From Galeruca laticollis (Eukaryota > Arthropoda > Insecta > Coleoptera > Chrysomelidae): a stretch of 64,000 nucleotides of DNA. This document shows positions 44,475 to 56,583 of this stretch, in pieces (position 1 is the first letter of the stretch; the number at the start of each line of letters is the position of its first letter). The notes under the pieces were generated by a model. That model ran no database searches. It was given only the letters and a program-made list of their open reading frames with translations, and was not told where the DNA came from. The stretch lies in assembly GCA_963921935.1 (NCBI GenBank), contig OY998176.1:167520445-167584444 (forward strand), given 5' to 3'. A program made the translations under genes and the position numbers.

Positions 44475-46833
44475 AATACGTTCTTGTAAAATTCCAGAAC
44501 AACTCCATTTGGCAGATCCAGATTTCAGCACTCCATCAGATGTTAACATTCTGATTGGAGCAGATGTATACTACGATATTCTTCTTCCTAATATTCTTTC
44601 ATCAGGCGAAAATAGCACAAAATTAGTAAACACGCAGTTCGGTTGGGTGGTAGGTGGTAAATATTCTGAGTCACATTCTTCAAAAAATGTGAAAACATTT
44701 TTTCTCCAATCATGTGCAGTAGTATCTGATCTTGACATTACGTTAAATGAAACTCTTTCCAAGTTTTGGGAGACAGAAGAACTCCAGGTTAAGCCACCTT
44801 TATCTCCAGAGGAAGAACTTGCTGAACAGGATTTTATTAAAAATCATAAACGGTTGAAAAATGGTCGCTTTCAAGTGAACATTCCCTTAAAAAGTACAAA
44901 TGAATATGAAAAATTGGGAAATTCTCATTTCATAGCAAAGAAAAGATTCATGTCTTTAGAAAAAAGACTTCATTTAAATCTTCACCTGTTCCAAAACTAT
45001 AAGTCTTTCATAGATGAATATATAACCCTTGGTCATGCCAAATATATTCCTTTTCCGGATGAACTCAAAATTCGGAATATATATTTTCTCCCTCATCATT
45101 GTGTACTCAGAGATGATCATCAAACCACAAAACTAAGAGTTGTTTTTGATGCGTCAAGTAAAAGTTCTTCGGGTGTGTCCCTTAATGACATTTCACTAAA
45201 AGGTTACCAGGTCCAACCGGATTTATATGACATTTTATGTAGATTTAGACAATACTGTTATGCGATTACTGCTGACATTCAAAAGATGTACAGACAAGTA
45301 TTAATCAATCCTGAGCAAAATTTTCTTCATAACATTCTTTGGCGACAATCCCCTGAGGATCCCCTTCAGTGCATTGAGTCGCAAACAGTTACTTATGGTA
45401 CAAACTGTGCACCCTTCCTAGCAACTCGATCTCTTACGGAATTGGCACGTACACCAGAGAAAATGTTTCCCGCTGCATATGATGCATTGTTGCATCAAAC
45501 TTATGTTGATGATATTCTATATGGTGGTGCGAATATTGCCGAGCTAGAGACGTCATACGACCAGTTAAATTCACTTCTTAACTCCGCAGGGTTTCAACTT
45601 CATAAATGGAACTCAAATTCGTCAAAATTTAGAAAAACTCATTGTCTAAATGAAGACACTACAAACCATGACATTTCAATAGAGAATGTTTCCAATGAAG
45701 TTCTGGGACTCTCCTGGAATAATGTAACAGATAATTTTCTGATTTCTACTCCATATTCCTTTCCTACGGAGATTATTACAAAGCGTAAAGCGCTTTCCAT
45801 AATTGCTCAAGTGTTCGATCCGCTAGGCTTGATAGGTCCAGTAATTGTGACTGGAAAAATATTCATTCAGAGATTGTGGTTAGCAAATCTTTCATGGAAT
45901 GATTCTCTTGAAAGTGAACTTCTTTCTGAGTGGTGTAACTTTATAAACACATTACCTGCTTTACAAAAGTTAAAAATTCCACGTTCATTATTTCTAGATA
46001 AACAAATTGTTCTAGTCCAGCTTCATGGATTTGCAGACAGCAGTATCAAGGCATATGCTGCATTTATATATTTTCGTGCTGTATATTCAGACAACTCTGT
46101 TTCTAGCAACCTTGTTACTTCGAAGTCAAGAGGAGCCCCAATTAAAACCAGAACTCTTCCAAGATTAGAGTTATGTGCCATGGTGCTAATAGCTAATTTA
46201 ACTAAAAAGATATTAGACATTTTTCAACACAAATTAAAGTTTTCTTCCGTAAATCTTTGGACCGACTCCCAGATAGCTTTGTATTGGATTCAATCCCATC
46301 CATCCAAATGGACAACTTTTGTAAGCAATAGAGTGTCACAAATTCAATCACTATCACCTAATTCGAAATGGAGACATGTAAAATCGAGTGAAAATCCCGC
46401 TGACATTTTATCTCGCGGAGTTCTTGCTTCAGAATTAATCGACACCAAACTCTGGTGGCATAGACCAACTCTCTTGCTCGATGTTAATTAGAATTACATA
46501 AATACATCAAGGACTATTGTGGTTCATGCCCGAGAACAAAGAAAAAATGTGATGTATACATCATTGATTTCTAATGCCCAAATTCAGTTTTGGCAAACTT
46601 ATTTTCCAAGATTTTCTAACATTAATCGATTAATTAATTCTATATGTTACATGTTCAAATTCATTACAAATTCAAAAAATCGTTCTGTAGTTTCCATTGG
46701 TCCTTCGAGCGTTCTAGAGAATGAAGCTGCTTTTGAATTCATTTTAAAACAGACCCAGCTTTCCGTATTTTCCAAATACATTTCTGAAATTGAGATCAAA
46801 GGAACAGTTTCTGACAAAAACATTCTTCGGTAA
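44434..46833 (+). pseudogene. BEL/Pao pol: reverse transcriptase and RNase H
   Basis: Follows the protease with a +1 frame change near 44470. The frame is open to 46491. It has the end of the protease region (DVNILIGADVYYDILLPN), then the Pao-type RT: LRVVFDASSKSSSGVSLND, ITADIQKMYRQVLINP (catalytic Asp) and QTYVDDILYGG (Y-V-D-D motif, near 45505). GLIGPVIVTGKIFIQRLWLA and an RNase H-like region follow (LHGFADSSIKAYAAFIYFRA; LWTDSQIALYWIQSHP). A TAG at 46489-46491 is followed in the same frame by VVHAREQRKNVMY, so it is a premature stop; another TAA lies at 46831-46833. The RT itself looks intact. Confidence 0.92.
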
Positions 46834-47195
46834 AATCCAATATTAAATAAAAAGGGTATCCTATGCGTAGGAGGAAGATTGCAAAATGCACCTATTCCTC
46901 ATTCTCAGAAACATCCAATTTTGCTTCCATCCAAGAATCATGTGGTAACTATAATGCTTCGACGTGAACACATAAGACTTGGTCATGCTGGAGCTCACAC
47001 AGTTTTGTCAAATTTTCGATTGAAATATTGGCTACTTGATGGCTTACAGCAAGTCAAAAGAGTGGTACACAACTGTATAATATGCCACAGGTTTAATGCC
47101 AAATCTGCACAGCAGATAATGGCTAACCTTCCACGAGACAGAGTTTCTCAGTCACGACCTTTCGAAAAAGTAGGAATCGATTTCGGAGGTCTCTG

Positions 47196-48586
47196 TATCT
47201 GTATCTGTAAAGGTTGGAAGGGTGGGTAGACCCCACAGCACTTAGGCCACAATTGGCCCATTGTGCATCCTTCTGAGGTTCAAAATTTCATTCTAGCTCG
47301 TCATCCGGCTACTTCTCTGAAGTAGGCGATAACGTCGCCTGAATTAAGTTCCCTCATATTGGCGTGTGTTAGCCTGTGCTCGCCGAATACATGAAACCTA
47401 AGATGAGAGAGTGGCTGACATTCACAAAGAATGTGCTCGACAGTCTCATCTTCTTGCTAAAATCCTCTACAAAGTGGGGTGTCAGAGAGACCCAGTCTGT
47501 GGAGGTGTTTTCGTAGGTGGCAGTGACCAGTTAGAATACCCGTGGCTGTTCGTAGGTTCCGCCTGTTCATATTCACGTATTTTTTGGCTACTTTTCTGTC
47601 CGGATATCGTAGCAGTTCCTTGGCAAGCCTGCAGCCTTCTGCGTCGTCCCATCTACCCTTAAACTTATTAAGGGAGTGTTTCTTTAATAGGTCGACCGTC
47701 GCTGACGCCGATAGACCAATGAAAGTGCCAGGTCCCAAAAGTTTTTGGGAGGCTGCCTTCCTGGCTATCGAGTCTGCAATACGGTTTCCTTTCGATTTCT
47801 CATGGCCCTTAATCCAGCCCAAAGTGACCGTGTTGTTGTTACAGGCTTCAATTAAGGCCATGTGGCATTCTAGTACTAGGTCTGATGTAATACGTGGTCT
47901 GTTCAGGGCTAGTAGTGTTTGTCTACTGTCCGTAAGGATGTATATGTTATTACCTGTGGCTTTCCTTCTGGTAATCTCTTTTGCAGCGATGCAGATAGCA
48001 GTGAGCTCTGTTTGAGCAACACTTGCGTTGCAGTTCATTGCCCATTTTATGTTTAGATTCAGGGGTCTGGAGAAAATTCCACATCCTGAATCCACATTAG
48101 ATTTAGACCCATCTGTGAAGATGCGGATTGCGTCTTCTTCCGTTGGGTCTTGCTCGTTGTTTTTAAAGATTACCTTGTAGGGCCTGTGGAAGGCATATCG
48201 CGGTGGAATCGAGTCCGTATTGGCCTGCAGCAGTGGGACCTCCCTGAGGGCCTCATGCCACAAGTTACGTCTCAGTTTACCGAATCCTACATCAGGTTGT
48301 ATACCGGTAGAGCGTAGACGTGTCATGGTCATCAAAACAACTTCCTTGATGTATATGTCAAGGGGAGTGAGACCGAGGATTACCTCCATAGCTCTTGTTG
48401 GTGTGGTTCTCATGCCTCCTGTAGTGTTGAGGCATGCTGTTCTTTGGATTTGATCCAGTTTACGGACGACTGTCAGCTGGTTTGCTTTAGCTCCCCAGGC
48501 AATCGCGCCGTACGTTAGCATAGGTCCGATGATGGCAGTGTAGATCCAGGCAGCAACTCTAGGTGACATTCCCCAGGTGCGGCCGA
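47196..48586 (-). mobile_element. RNase H-bearing LINE (I/Loa/R1-like) inserted in BEL integrase
   Basis: Minus-strand LINE, 5'-truncated inside the RT thumb at its right edge. Its 3' end at the left carries an (ACAGAT)n tail (about 47196-47212), a simple-sequence tail known for some LINE clades. The BEL reading frame breaks after GIDFGG and resumes at the corresponding codon, with only GGT(C) repeated, so any target duplication is 3-4 bp. Confidence 0.85.
47457..48569 (-). pseudogene. LINE ORF2 C-terminal fragment with RNase H
   Basis: An open frame of 370 codons. It starts in the RT thumb (SPRVAAWIYTAIIGPMLTYG, AIAWGAK), then RNase H: IRIFTDGSKSNVDSGCGIFS (first Asp), AQTELTAICIAAKEI (Glu), YILTDSRQTLLAL (Asp) and LGWIKGHEKSKGNRIADSIA (His and final Asp). 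After RNase H it reads LTGHCHLRKHLHRLGLSDTP and LCRGF, then a stop, followed by DETVEHILCEC from about 47455 down to 47425: the usual C-terminal zinc motif with one break. RNase H removes the RNA strand in RNA-DNA hybrids. The long clean frame indicates a recent insertion. Confidence 0.9.
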
Positions 48587-49770
48587 TGGTCCCTACTTAA
48601 TTGAATCTTCTCGATTGAAAAAAGCCCCAACAACAAAGTGCTGAATTGCTGTATTTGTGTGCATGGCTACAAAAGCCGTACACATTGAATTAGTTTCTGC
48701 CTTATCGGCCGAGGCATTTCTTCTTACCCTTAAACAGTTTATTGCTAGAAGAGGCATTCCCAGTGTGATATACAGTGACGAAGGAACTAATTTTATTGGG
48801 GCCAGCAACCATTTAAAAGAATTATATAATTTTTTTCAAAAGCCTGATGTTGAGAAAAACATTTCTACCTTTGCTGTTTCAGCCCGCATTCAGTGGAAAT
48901 TTATACCTCCGCATAGCCCTCATTGGGGAGGATTATGGGAGGCAGCTATAAAAAGCACAAAGGCCCATCTTCGACGTGGTATTGGAGATTCTACGTTAAC
49001 ATATGAAGAATTAAGCACTATTCTTGCCCAAATTGAGGCAGTCTTAAATTCCAGGCCCCTCTGTCCTTTGTCTAATGATCCTTTAGACATGAACTGTCTC
49101 ACTCCAGGTCACTTTCTCATAGGTAACAGTATGACTGCCTATCCTGAAGTCAATCGGACCGACATACCAGAAAATAGACTTTCATTTTGGCAAAAGTGTG
49201 CCCAAATCCAGCAAAATTTTTGGAAAGGATGGCATGTGGAGTATTTAAACAGGCTCCAAAACCGACCAAAATGGTTAAGTCCTTGTACAAACTTACAAAT
49301 TAATGAACTAGTTCTTCTCAAAGAAGATAATGTCCCACCACTTAGGTGGCTTCGTGCTCGAATATTAGAAATTTTCTTTGGTTCCGAAAACAAGGTGAGA
49401 TCTGTGAAAGTCAGAACATCTGACTCAATCGTCACCAGACCAATAGCCAAAATTTGTCCTCTGCCGATTAATCATTCGAGTATGGATTAAATCTAACTAT
49501 GTTTGTTAATATTTGTGCAACATGTATGATTTACTTCAGAGTTATGATTTTTGTTTTTGTTGTATAGAGTTTGTTTTACGTTAGTACTATTTACAGTCTT
49601 CGTTTGCTTATGGTTTTTGTCCATGCAATTTCTTCTATAATGTAAAGTACCGTAATGATTGGATAATCGCTGCTTCTGTAACTTGTTCCAGGTAATACAC
49701 GTAACCACAGTATTGAATTTGAGTATTTTTTTATAATTCATTGAAGTCAGTTGCTTCAACGGGGGGAGTA

Positions 49771-50269
49771 TGTTATAAAACAGTTTATAACATTTTAGTT
49801 CATTCAATTACCACTACCAGTTGAACGCATTCATCTCTATCAGTAGTGTCTGTGTTCTTTTGATCGTAGATAGTGTGCTTAAAAAATATGTCAGTTCGGT
49901 AACAACTGTAACTGTCACTGTCACTCGCTTTTTAAAAAGAATTCTTTTGCCGATTCAAAAAGTTAAGAAATGCAAGTAATTCAGTGAATTGTCACCTGTT
50001 CCATTAAGGTAATAACTTTTTCTATATTAAGAGAGGTAATACGGGTTAATGCAATCAGACGCATACGTTATTTATTGTTGTTGTTGAAAAATAATTATAA
50101 AAAAATATTGGTCAACAATTTATTTCCACTACCTTAGGGAATTTGGGAAGGATAACTTCAGTTCCAGTGCTGGTTGTCTACGTCCATGTATATTGAAGGA
50201 TTGGTATGCAAGTGCATATGATTTAATTTCTATAATGTATTGGATTGGGAAGTTAGCCCAACCCGTTCA
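49771..50269 (+). repeat. 3' LTR of the BEL/Pao element
   Basis: Starts right after GGGGGGAGTA and ends CCGTTCA before TCAGT. Same length as the 5' LTR, so there have been no large indels since insertion. Confidence 0.93.
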
Positions 50270-50319
50270 TCAGTAGTACTCTTCGTGGACTAAAAAAGGG
50301 GTGTTACAAATGTATTATA

Positions 50320-50850
50320 CCTTACTTACTTAATCCTTATACTCAGTACCCTTATAGGTGTGGGTAGTTTATTGGAGTTGGGAATGTTGGTATTCTTCTC
50401 TAGCTCTCTCTCCACTCATTTCTGTCCAGCGTTAGCCTTTTCATCCCTTCCCATTTTAAGTTTCTCTTACTTGCTGCCATCTTCACATCCTCTAACCTCG
50501 CTCTTCTTGGTGTTCCCCTGGACTATTATTCTATGGTCAAGATTCAAATACCTGTTTTACCATTCTTTCTCAATTATGTTTCTTCAATTCCAGATTTTGT
50601 CTATGTGTTGCATTCTCAATTGTCTTTCTTGAATTGTTTCTTCTATTGATGTAACTTCAGATTTTGTCTCTGTGTTGTATTCCTAATTTGATCTCTCCTG
50701 GTCTTATTCTCTATATTTCTTACAAAAATCATTTGAATCGTATTTAGTTTCTGTTTTAGTTTATCTGTCATTGTCCACGTTTTTGCGCTATATGTAAGTA
50801 TCGGTATCACTACTTTTTTATAAACTTGTGACGTCAACTTCATTTTTGGT
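50320..50850 (-). pseudogene. LINE 3'-end fragment with (TAAG)n tail
   Basis: The minus strand reads VYKKVVIPILTYSAKTWTMT near 50830-50770, then VRNIENKTRRDQIRN, and after frame changes RARLEDVKMAASKRNLKWEG and LTLDRNEWRES (50520-50390). This is the usual end of an RTE/Jockey-type ORF2. The tail AAGGATTAAGTAAGTAAGG (50342-50324, minus strand) marks the 3' end. The open frame continues to 51083 into sequence of unknown origin (acidic, Ser/Glu-rich). Confidence 0.7.
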
Positions 50851-51289
50851 TTATACCTATGCGTAACTTGAGACCATATGAGATTTGTAACAGGCTGAGT
50901 TTCTGATTCTAAAGTGGAGATTGGATGTGTTTCATATCTTTCAGAATAAGAATTTTTAGCACTAATTTCGCTCTGATCATCTGAAATATTTTGAGGAATT
51001 AGGTCAGGTTCATTTTCAGACTCACTTTCAACTTCATTATTTTCAGTAACTGTCTGGATTATTTCCATCTTCAGAAAAATCACTGCATTTTAGCAACTCT
51101 TCCTGTTCCCTCTGTAACAATCCTCTCTTAGTATTAATTCTGAAATAAATTGAACGATGTGTAAACCTATTGGGACTAATGAGATATATATTATTCTACA
51201 CAACTCACCTGTATAAAATTTTACAAATCCGATATTCAAAATAGTTGAAAAACTCTTAAAAATAATGTGTTTGGTAAGAGTTGCCTATT

Positions 51290-52200
51290 AGCTTCACGTG
51301 TATATGCGCAAAAATATCCCGACAGGAACCAACCGAAAAAGGAAAGTTTCCAGAAGTTACTCAACACATTTCGAAATACTGGAAGTGTACAATAATCAAA
51401 GTACTATTGTATGCAATGGGAATATTGAATTCCAAATAATTGGTTCACTCGTAGAAGATACTCATACTAGCTAAAGACAAATTAGTCAAGAAATAGGAAT
51501 AAGTAGAAGATGCGTATCCAGACTAATAATAAAATACAAATTTCATTCTTATCACATACAGCTACACCAGGAACTTTACGGTAAAGATTTTGATCAACGG
51601 ATAGATTTTTGTTTCTGGGTAATGGAACAGGTGGCGGTAACTGAGAACTTTTTTGACTTTGTAATGTTTACTGATGAAGCTACATTCAATAGCAATGGTG
51701 TAGTGAACAGACATAATTTTCATTACAATAGCAATGACAATCCCCACTATTTCCGGACACTCGACCATCAATAACGATTGTCATTGAATGTATGGCGAGG
51801 AATAGTCGGATTTAAGGTGATAGGTTCTTACCTCTTTGCTGCAAAATTCTTACTGCGTCAACTTGCTGAACTTTTGGAAGACGTTCCGTTAGTAGTAAGA
51901 CGAATAATTTGGATCCAGTTAGATAGTGCTTCAGTCCATTTTAGTTTAAGAGTCAGAAATTGTATAAATATGTTATTTCCACGAAAATAAATTGGTAGAG
52001 GTGGACCGCGTAAAGAGGCACCAGGATCCCCAGATTTAACGTCTATCGATTTCTTTTTATGGGGCTTCACTAAAGCTATTGTTTATAATACCGAGCCGAA
52101 CACTCCAGATGACATGGAAGTGAGAATAAGAGCTGCTTTCGCAACAGTATCACCTCGAATGTTAAGAGAAGTTGAAAACAATTTTTTATAAAGAGTTAAT
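51290..52200 (+). pseudogene. Mariner-like transposase relic, catalytic part preserved
   Basis: Broken but followable. RQISQEIGISRRCVSRLI near 51480 is a helix-turn-helix; YKFHSYHIQLHQELYGKDF near 51540 follows. The first catalytic Asp is in FVMFTDEATFNSNG (51660-51700), then NPHYFRTLDHQ, a TAA, and RLSLNVWRGIVGFKVIGSYL. The second acidic region is altered (IWIQLDSASVHFS near 51910, where relatives have QQDGAPxHY). The third, SPDLTSIDFFLWGFTKAIVY, lies near 52030-52090. It ends SPRMLREVENNFL near 52190. Closest to the 21937-22770 relic in this window. Confidence 0.8.
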
Positions 52201-52599
52201 TGTGTATTGAACAAGATGGCCATCATTTTCAACAACTTCTTTAGTTGTTGGTTTGAGTTTGTATAAAAGTGTATTGTCATTGCTGGATATGGTTTATGTT
52301 ATTCTGTTGATGTTGGTATTTTGTTGTAACAAGTAATTAAAATTGTTTTCTCCTGTTGTCTATTATTTTGTTAGTAATGAAATTGAATAATTTGTTTTCA
52401 ATCATGTCAATATTAAACTGAAATTTGATATTTCAAGTATCGCTTATAACACAGCAATTTTTTTATTTCTACCCGTTTTATCGTTATTCTTTTTTTGTGA
52501 CGCTATATTTCGACAAAAACAAAGATATTATGAAGACAATAAAAGATAGGTATAGGGAATCATTAAGAAACAGACATTATTTTTTTTGTTAGATTCGAA

Positions 52600-52745
52600 A
52601 ATGTGATAATATATAGGGTATTTCATTTAAAAAATATAACTTTGATATGCCAAATTTTTATAAATGTTTTAAAATGTAGCTCTTATCGACCTAAATTGCA
52701 TATCATAATATTTTTCAAAATTGTTATGGTTTGGGCACCAGATAC
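52600..52745. repeat. Possible mariner TIR, related to 40486-40600
   Basis: Contains, inverted, the words found at 40486-40600 (AACAATTTTG, ATGATATGCA, AAGAGCTACATTTT). It lies 400 bp downstream of the transposase relic at 51290-52200 and may be that element's right end. Confidence 0.5.
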
Positions 52746-52749
52746 CATG

Positions 52750-53539
52750 TATATCGTTTGCTGAAAACAAAAGAGTAAGATATTTCAAATTATGATATTA
52801 ACAAGGAAAATGACTGTTTCAAATTTAATCTGAGGTGATCACGTAAAATAATTACTCGAAGATAACTCCACTTTTATCCCTGTATTTCCATTACTTCACT
52901 TGAGTTCTAGTGACGCTCCTGTATACGTGTACTAAATATTATTATAATATAAATTTCTCAATCTTTTAAATCCTTTAAATTTTGGTATGGTCGCTACATA
53001 AACACTGTCAGAAAAAAATGATTCGACTATAATAACATTATGACTTAATAAACTTACCCAAATCTATTATTTACCAAATAAACTTCCGTGTAGGTCTACT
53101 CCGGAAATAAAAAGAGAAACGAACTTTTAATAATATCGTCGTGTTTGGTTTTCTACGGTTTCTGCGAAATTTAATTTAATACAGAAGCAAGCTGAGTAAC
53201 GGCATTTTAACTTTAGATTAAATTATTGAACGATAGTTAACCTGCAGCTACGAAACTCCGATCGTGGAAATGAAAAAGCGTTAATAAAAAATGCACTTAT
53301 TGTGTAATTGTACTTATAACAGAAATTAATTTTGAATATAGTTTCTTTCGAAGTTTCTATTAAACATTCTAAAGACCGTTTTTCAAGTATATCCAGTCCA
53401 TTTGAACTATATAGAATATCACGGTCACAGTTACATTCAATAGAACGGTTGTTTTTTACTTCATAAAGTAAATCTTTGAATCATATTTTGAAATAAGTCA
53501 GTTCATATGTTGTACAAGATCTTTTATTGATACCTTATA
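52750..53539. other. AT-rich non-coding stretch
   Basis: No gene or repeat recognised. Confidence 0.5.
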
Positions 53540-53663
53540 TACAGCGTGGGAAAGCCAAATGGAACAAAAACACGACTGTACCGGGAGAACAACTAAGCGT
53601 GCAAACATAGTGAAACGACGAGGTTAGAGGCCCAGCGACGAGGTAAGCGATGATATAAGGGAC

Positions 53664-54015
53664 GTGGCAGGAGACACACACAGTAAAGATACAGAAGTTG
53701 TGATTCAATTTTTTAACTTATCAAATCCAAACTCGTCAGTATTAACAATTAATAGTGAACATGAAATTGTATTCAATAATGTCACACTTTGCGGGCTTAT
53801 TGCAATGGGAAGTTTGGACGGAACTTATTCTATACATATCATTAATAAAGCACGTGGTCTGTTGGGACAGTACCATACATTATTTTTTGGATTCAAGCAG
53901 CGCCCAGAGCGATTTTTTTGACTATTTGAGAATGGAAATTGCCACGTTCAACTATATTTTGAAGAAAGTGTCTCGTTGGCTACAAAAGAACTGGATAAAC
54001 TACAGTTAACAACCT
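53664..54015 (+). pseudogene. PIF/Harbinger-like transposase N-terminal fragment
   Basis: Across two frames it reads YSIHIINKARGLLGQYHTLF, KQRPERFF, then DYLRMEIATFNYILKKVSRW and LQKNWINY. This pattern (G-x-y/f-x-x-L, x-R-F-F-x-Y-x-R-M, F-x-x-L/I-L) is the helical region just before the DDE domain in HARBI1/ALP1-like nucleases. The catalytic domain is absent; a piggyBac-like element begins at about 54048. One frameshift near 53900. Confidence 0.5.
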
Positions 54016-54280
54016 AATGAACCAGGAGAGATATGTTATTACTTTAATCCTCAAGTACCATGGCGGGGTCAAATCTGATCATCCACGATTTTAATTTAAT
54101 GCCAAGTTTCGCTAGCGAATTGTAGATGGCACAATGCGCGCGTTCTGCTAATCTTCGATCGGCAGGTTTATCGATCCACTAGAATCCCGTTAGTTTCTCT
54201 ATTACTACTACAGAGAGAGGCAGTGTAGTAACAATACTTGAGCTCTGACACAGAAAGAAAGCAGTTTTCAAACCAGGCTA

Positions 54281-55020
54281 GTGAACATAGTGATCACAAC
54301 AGATACTCTGAAGAAGGAATGGGATAATGACGATGGAAAACATTGGCATACTGATAATTCCGAAAGTGGCGAAAGTGAATCTTCAGGTAAAACAAGCGAC
54401 TCAAGAGATGCATTTTACGGCAAAAATAGATACAATTCGACTAAAACTCCTCCCGCTTCTTCTCATACACGTAAACCTAATTTAATTAGTCATTTACCTG
54501 GTATTACTGAACAAGCTCGAGCTACTATGCTAGAGATACCAATTGGTGCTTGGGAATGTATTATTAGCCGCGATATGTCGCAAGAAATTCTTGAGAAAAC
54601 CAATGAAAGAATCACTAATATGACTTCTAAATATAACTTTCACAATTTATCGTGTCAATATACCAATCATCTAGACATGATTGAATTGAAGGCGTTCTTA
54701 AGCTTGTTATACTTAGCTGGGGTATTTAAATCCAATAATGAAGATTAAAGGTCTTCATTCGCTACTAATGACTACCCAGCTATTAGACCACGACGCATTG
54801 CTCACGGGGATAAACTGGCACCTATATCTAATATTTGTAATATGTTTATAACTAATTGCCAAGTCCAATTGTAGCTGTAGCGAATATCTCAAACTAGATT
54901 AAATGCTCATTGCATTTGCAGGGAGGTGCCAATTTAGTATGTATCTAAAAAATGAACCTGACAAATACGGTATAAACGGTATAAAAATGCAATGTTTAGA
55001 AGACACTATGACACATCATT
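54281..55020 (+). pseudogene. piggyBac-like transposase, N-terminal part
   Basis: The open frame 54281-54748 has an acidic Ser-rich leader and then the DDE_Tnp_1_7 start: LPGITEQARATMLEIPIGAW, FLSLLYLAGVFKSNNED. After stops, the segment at 54905-55000 reads FAGRCQFSMYLKNEPDKYGI and IKMQCL, with the insertion point inside the family's conserved G-R-C/x-x-F-x-x-Y-x-x-x-K-P-x-K-Y-G-I-K block. piggyBac transposases excise without leaving footprints at TTAA sites. The copy is broken by stops and by the insertion of the mariner element. Confidence 0.8.
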
Positions 55021-55024
55021 TATA

Positions 55025-55328
55025 CAGTGATGGGCAAATGTGTGGAACCAAGTAAATATCTCTGGAATTATTAGAGATATCAAAATGAAATTTGGAAGGT
55101 GAATACTACAGTAGATTGCCTATTTGTTTTCATATTTTTTAACAATTTTGAACTTCCGGTTTTACCGGAAGTAATGTCGATTTTAAAATTTGCAATGGAA
55201 CACCCTGTATATTATTTTAGTTTCTGATGCAACATTTTATTACGAATACAAAAATATCGGTTTCGATATTTTTTATTTCAATGCCTACCGAGATAATAAC
55301 AGAAAAGTAACTAAGGAAAGGAAAAATT
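55025..55328. repeat. Left TIR of the 55025-56886 element
   Basis: Inverted partner of about 56584-56886. It includes internal palindromes such as CTTCCGGTTTTACCGGAAG and the word GGAACACCCTGTATATTATT. Confidence 0.9.
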
Positions 55329-55445
55329 TGATGGTAGCTAGTAGTCCATGAAATTCATTGTAGAAGTGACATTAGTTGTCAAAATAAGTTATTAGTGTTT
55401 GTATTTGAACGTAAAAAGATTGTATTGTTTTAATTTGATCATAAA

Positions 55446-56501
55446 ATGGCCGAATTAAGTGAAAGCGAAGGAATAGAAATATTAATGATGATTGGGTATG
55501 GGGAGAGGAAAAGGACGCATCAAGAAGTGACCTTTTTAAAATTGTTCATCCGAATGCACAAATATCCCGTTCAGTAGTGACGAAGACTTTGCGAAGGTAC
55601 CACACAAGTGGAAAAGTTAGCAATTTACCAAAAAATGGACGGTTAAAAAGTGCATGTGATGAAGAAGTAGCTCAAAATGTTGCTATATCTTTGGAACAAA
55701 ATCCTCACTTATCCACTACCGACCTCGCCAATGTGCATGGAATCAGCCGTCGTTCAGTAGGAAGGATATTAAGGCGGGAAAAATATCATCCCTACAAAAT
55801 TTGCCTCGTTCAAGAAATATCCGTAGACGATTTCTCGACAGACGTTGACGATGATGGATATTTGCAACCGTGATAATAATTTTATAAGAAATGTGATGTT
55901 TTCAGACGAGGCTACATTTTCTTTAAACGGTACGGTTAATCGACATAACTGCCGCTACTGGTCGCAAAGTGATCCTCATTGGGTACAAGAGGCTAATACA
56001 AAACATCCCCAAAAATTGAACGTTTGGGCCGGCATTTATAACAACAGATTCGTGGGACCCTTCTTCTTACAAGAAATTTTAAACGGAGATAGGTATTTAC
56101 AGCTCTTAGAGACACAAGTGATTCCGGCATTCGAGGTAAATGGACAATTACCAAATGATATCTGGTTTCAGCAGGATGGAGCACCACCCCATTACGCTCG
56201 CATTGTTCGAGATCATTTAGATAGGACATTTCATCACAGATGGATTGGAAGAAGGGGTACTTATGAATGGCCTGCACGAAGTCCCGACCTTAATCCACTA
56301 GACTATTTTCTGTGGGGTTATTTAAGGTCTAAGGTTTATATTGATAGACCAAATAATTTGCAAGAATTAGCTGCGACAATAACTCAAGAGATCCAGAGAA
56401 TTCCACCAGAAGTAATAGCTAATGTTACTAGAGAATTTACAAACCGACTTGCCTATTGTCAAGAAGTAAACGGTGCCCGGTTTGAACATCTAATACACTA
56501 A
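55446..56501 (+). pseudogene. DD41D mariner-like transposase, two or three frameshifts from intact
   Basis: Starts MAELSESEGIEILMMIGYGE at 55446. A frameshift near 55530 leads to the frame of 55577-55873 (SRSVVTKTLRRYHTSGKVS; HLSTTDLANVHGISRRSVGR; REKYHPYKI). A second frameshift near 55840 leads to 55845-56501. Catalytic Asp residues: VMFSDEATFSLNG, WFQQDGAPPHYAR and SPDLNPLDYFLWG. From the Asp of QQD to the Asp of PLDYF there are 41 intervening residues. The C-terminus, AYCQEVNGARFEHLIH, is complete. The helix-turn-helix part binds the TIRs and the DDD core cuts DNA. Only small indels disable it. Confidence 0.9.
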
Positions 56502-56583
56502 TTTCAGTTTAGTTAAGTTTCAATGTTTTGAAAATCACTTAGTTTCAGTTAATAATTATGATTATTTCTTTAATGGATATTAG

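Larger units (their letters stand above)
46834..49490 (+). pseudogene. BEL/Pao integrase, split by a LINE
   Basis: Same frame as the RT up to the LINE: KKGILCVGGRLQNAPI, then the zinc-binding part HIRLGHAGAHTVLSNF and CIICHRFNA, ending FEKVGIDFGG at 47190 (first catalytic Asp). It resumes beyond the insertion near 48584 with the next codons. After a frame change it reads MATKAVHIELVSALSAEAFL, YSDEGTNFIGASNHLKEL (second Asp) and HSPHWGGLWEAAIKSTKAHL (Glu region). The C-terminal DUF5641-like part has WQKCAQIQQNFWKGWHVEYL and ends at 49490. All DDE residues can be seen. No envelope-type ORF follows before the 3' LTR. Confidence 0.9.
41779..50269 (+). mobile_element. BEL/Pao LTR retrotransposon, with nested LINE
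   Basis: Two 499-bp LTRs (41779-42277 and 49771-50269) begin TG and end CA. A 5-bp target duplication TCAGT flanks them (41774-41778, 50270-50274). A primer-binding site follows the left LTR and a purine run GGGGGGAG precedes the right one. The gag-pol coding region is in BEL/Pao order with RNase H before integrase. A LINE (about 47196-48586) splits the integrase. The 8.5-kb total minus the LINE gives about 7.1 kb. Confidence 0.93.

Noticed and set aside
47542..48453. Plus-strand frames of 77-157 codons within the BEL element
   Set aside because: Antisense of the nested LINE RNase H region.
49493..49807. Possible envelope or accessory ORF after BEL integrase
   Set aside because: The only frame is minus-strand, low-complexity and runs into the 3' LTR; no env-like features on the plus strand.
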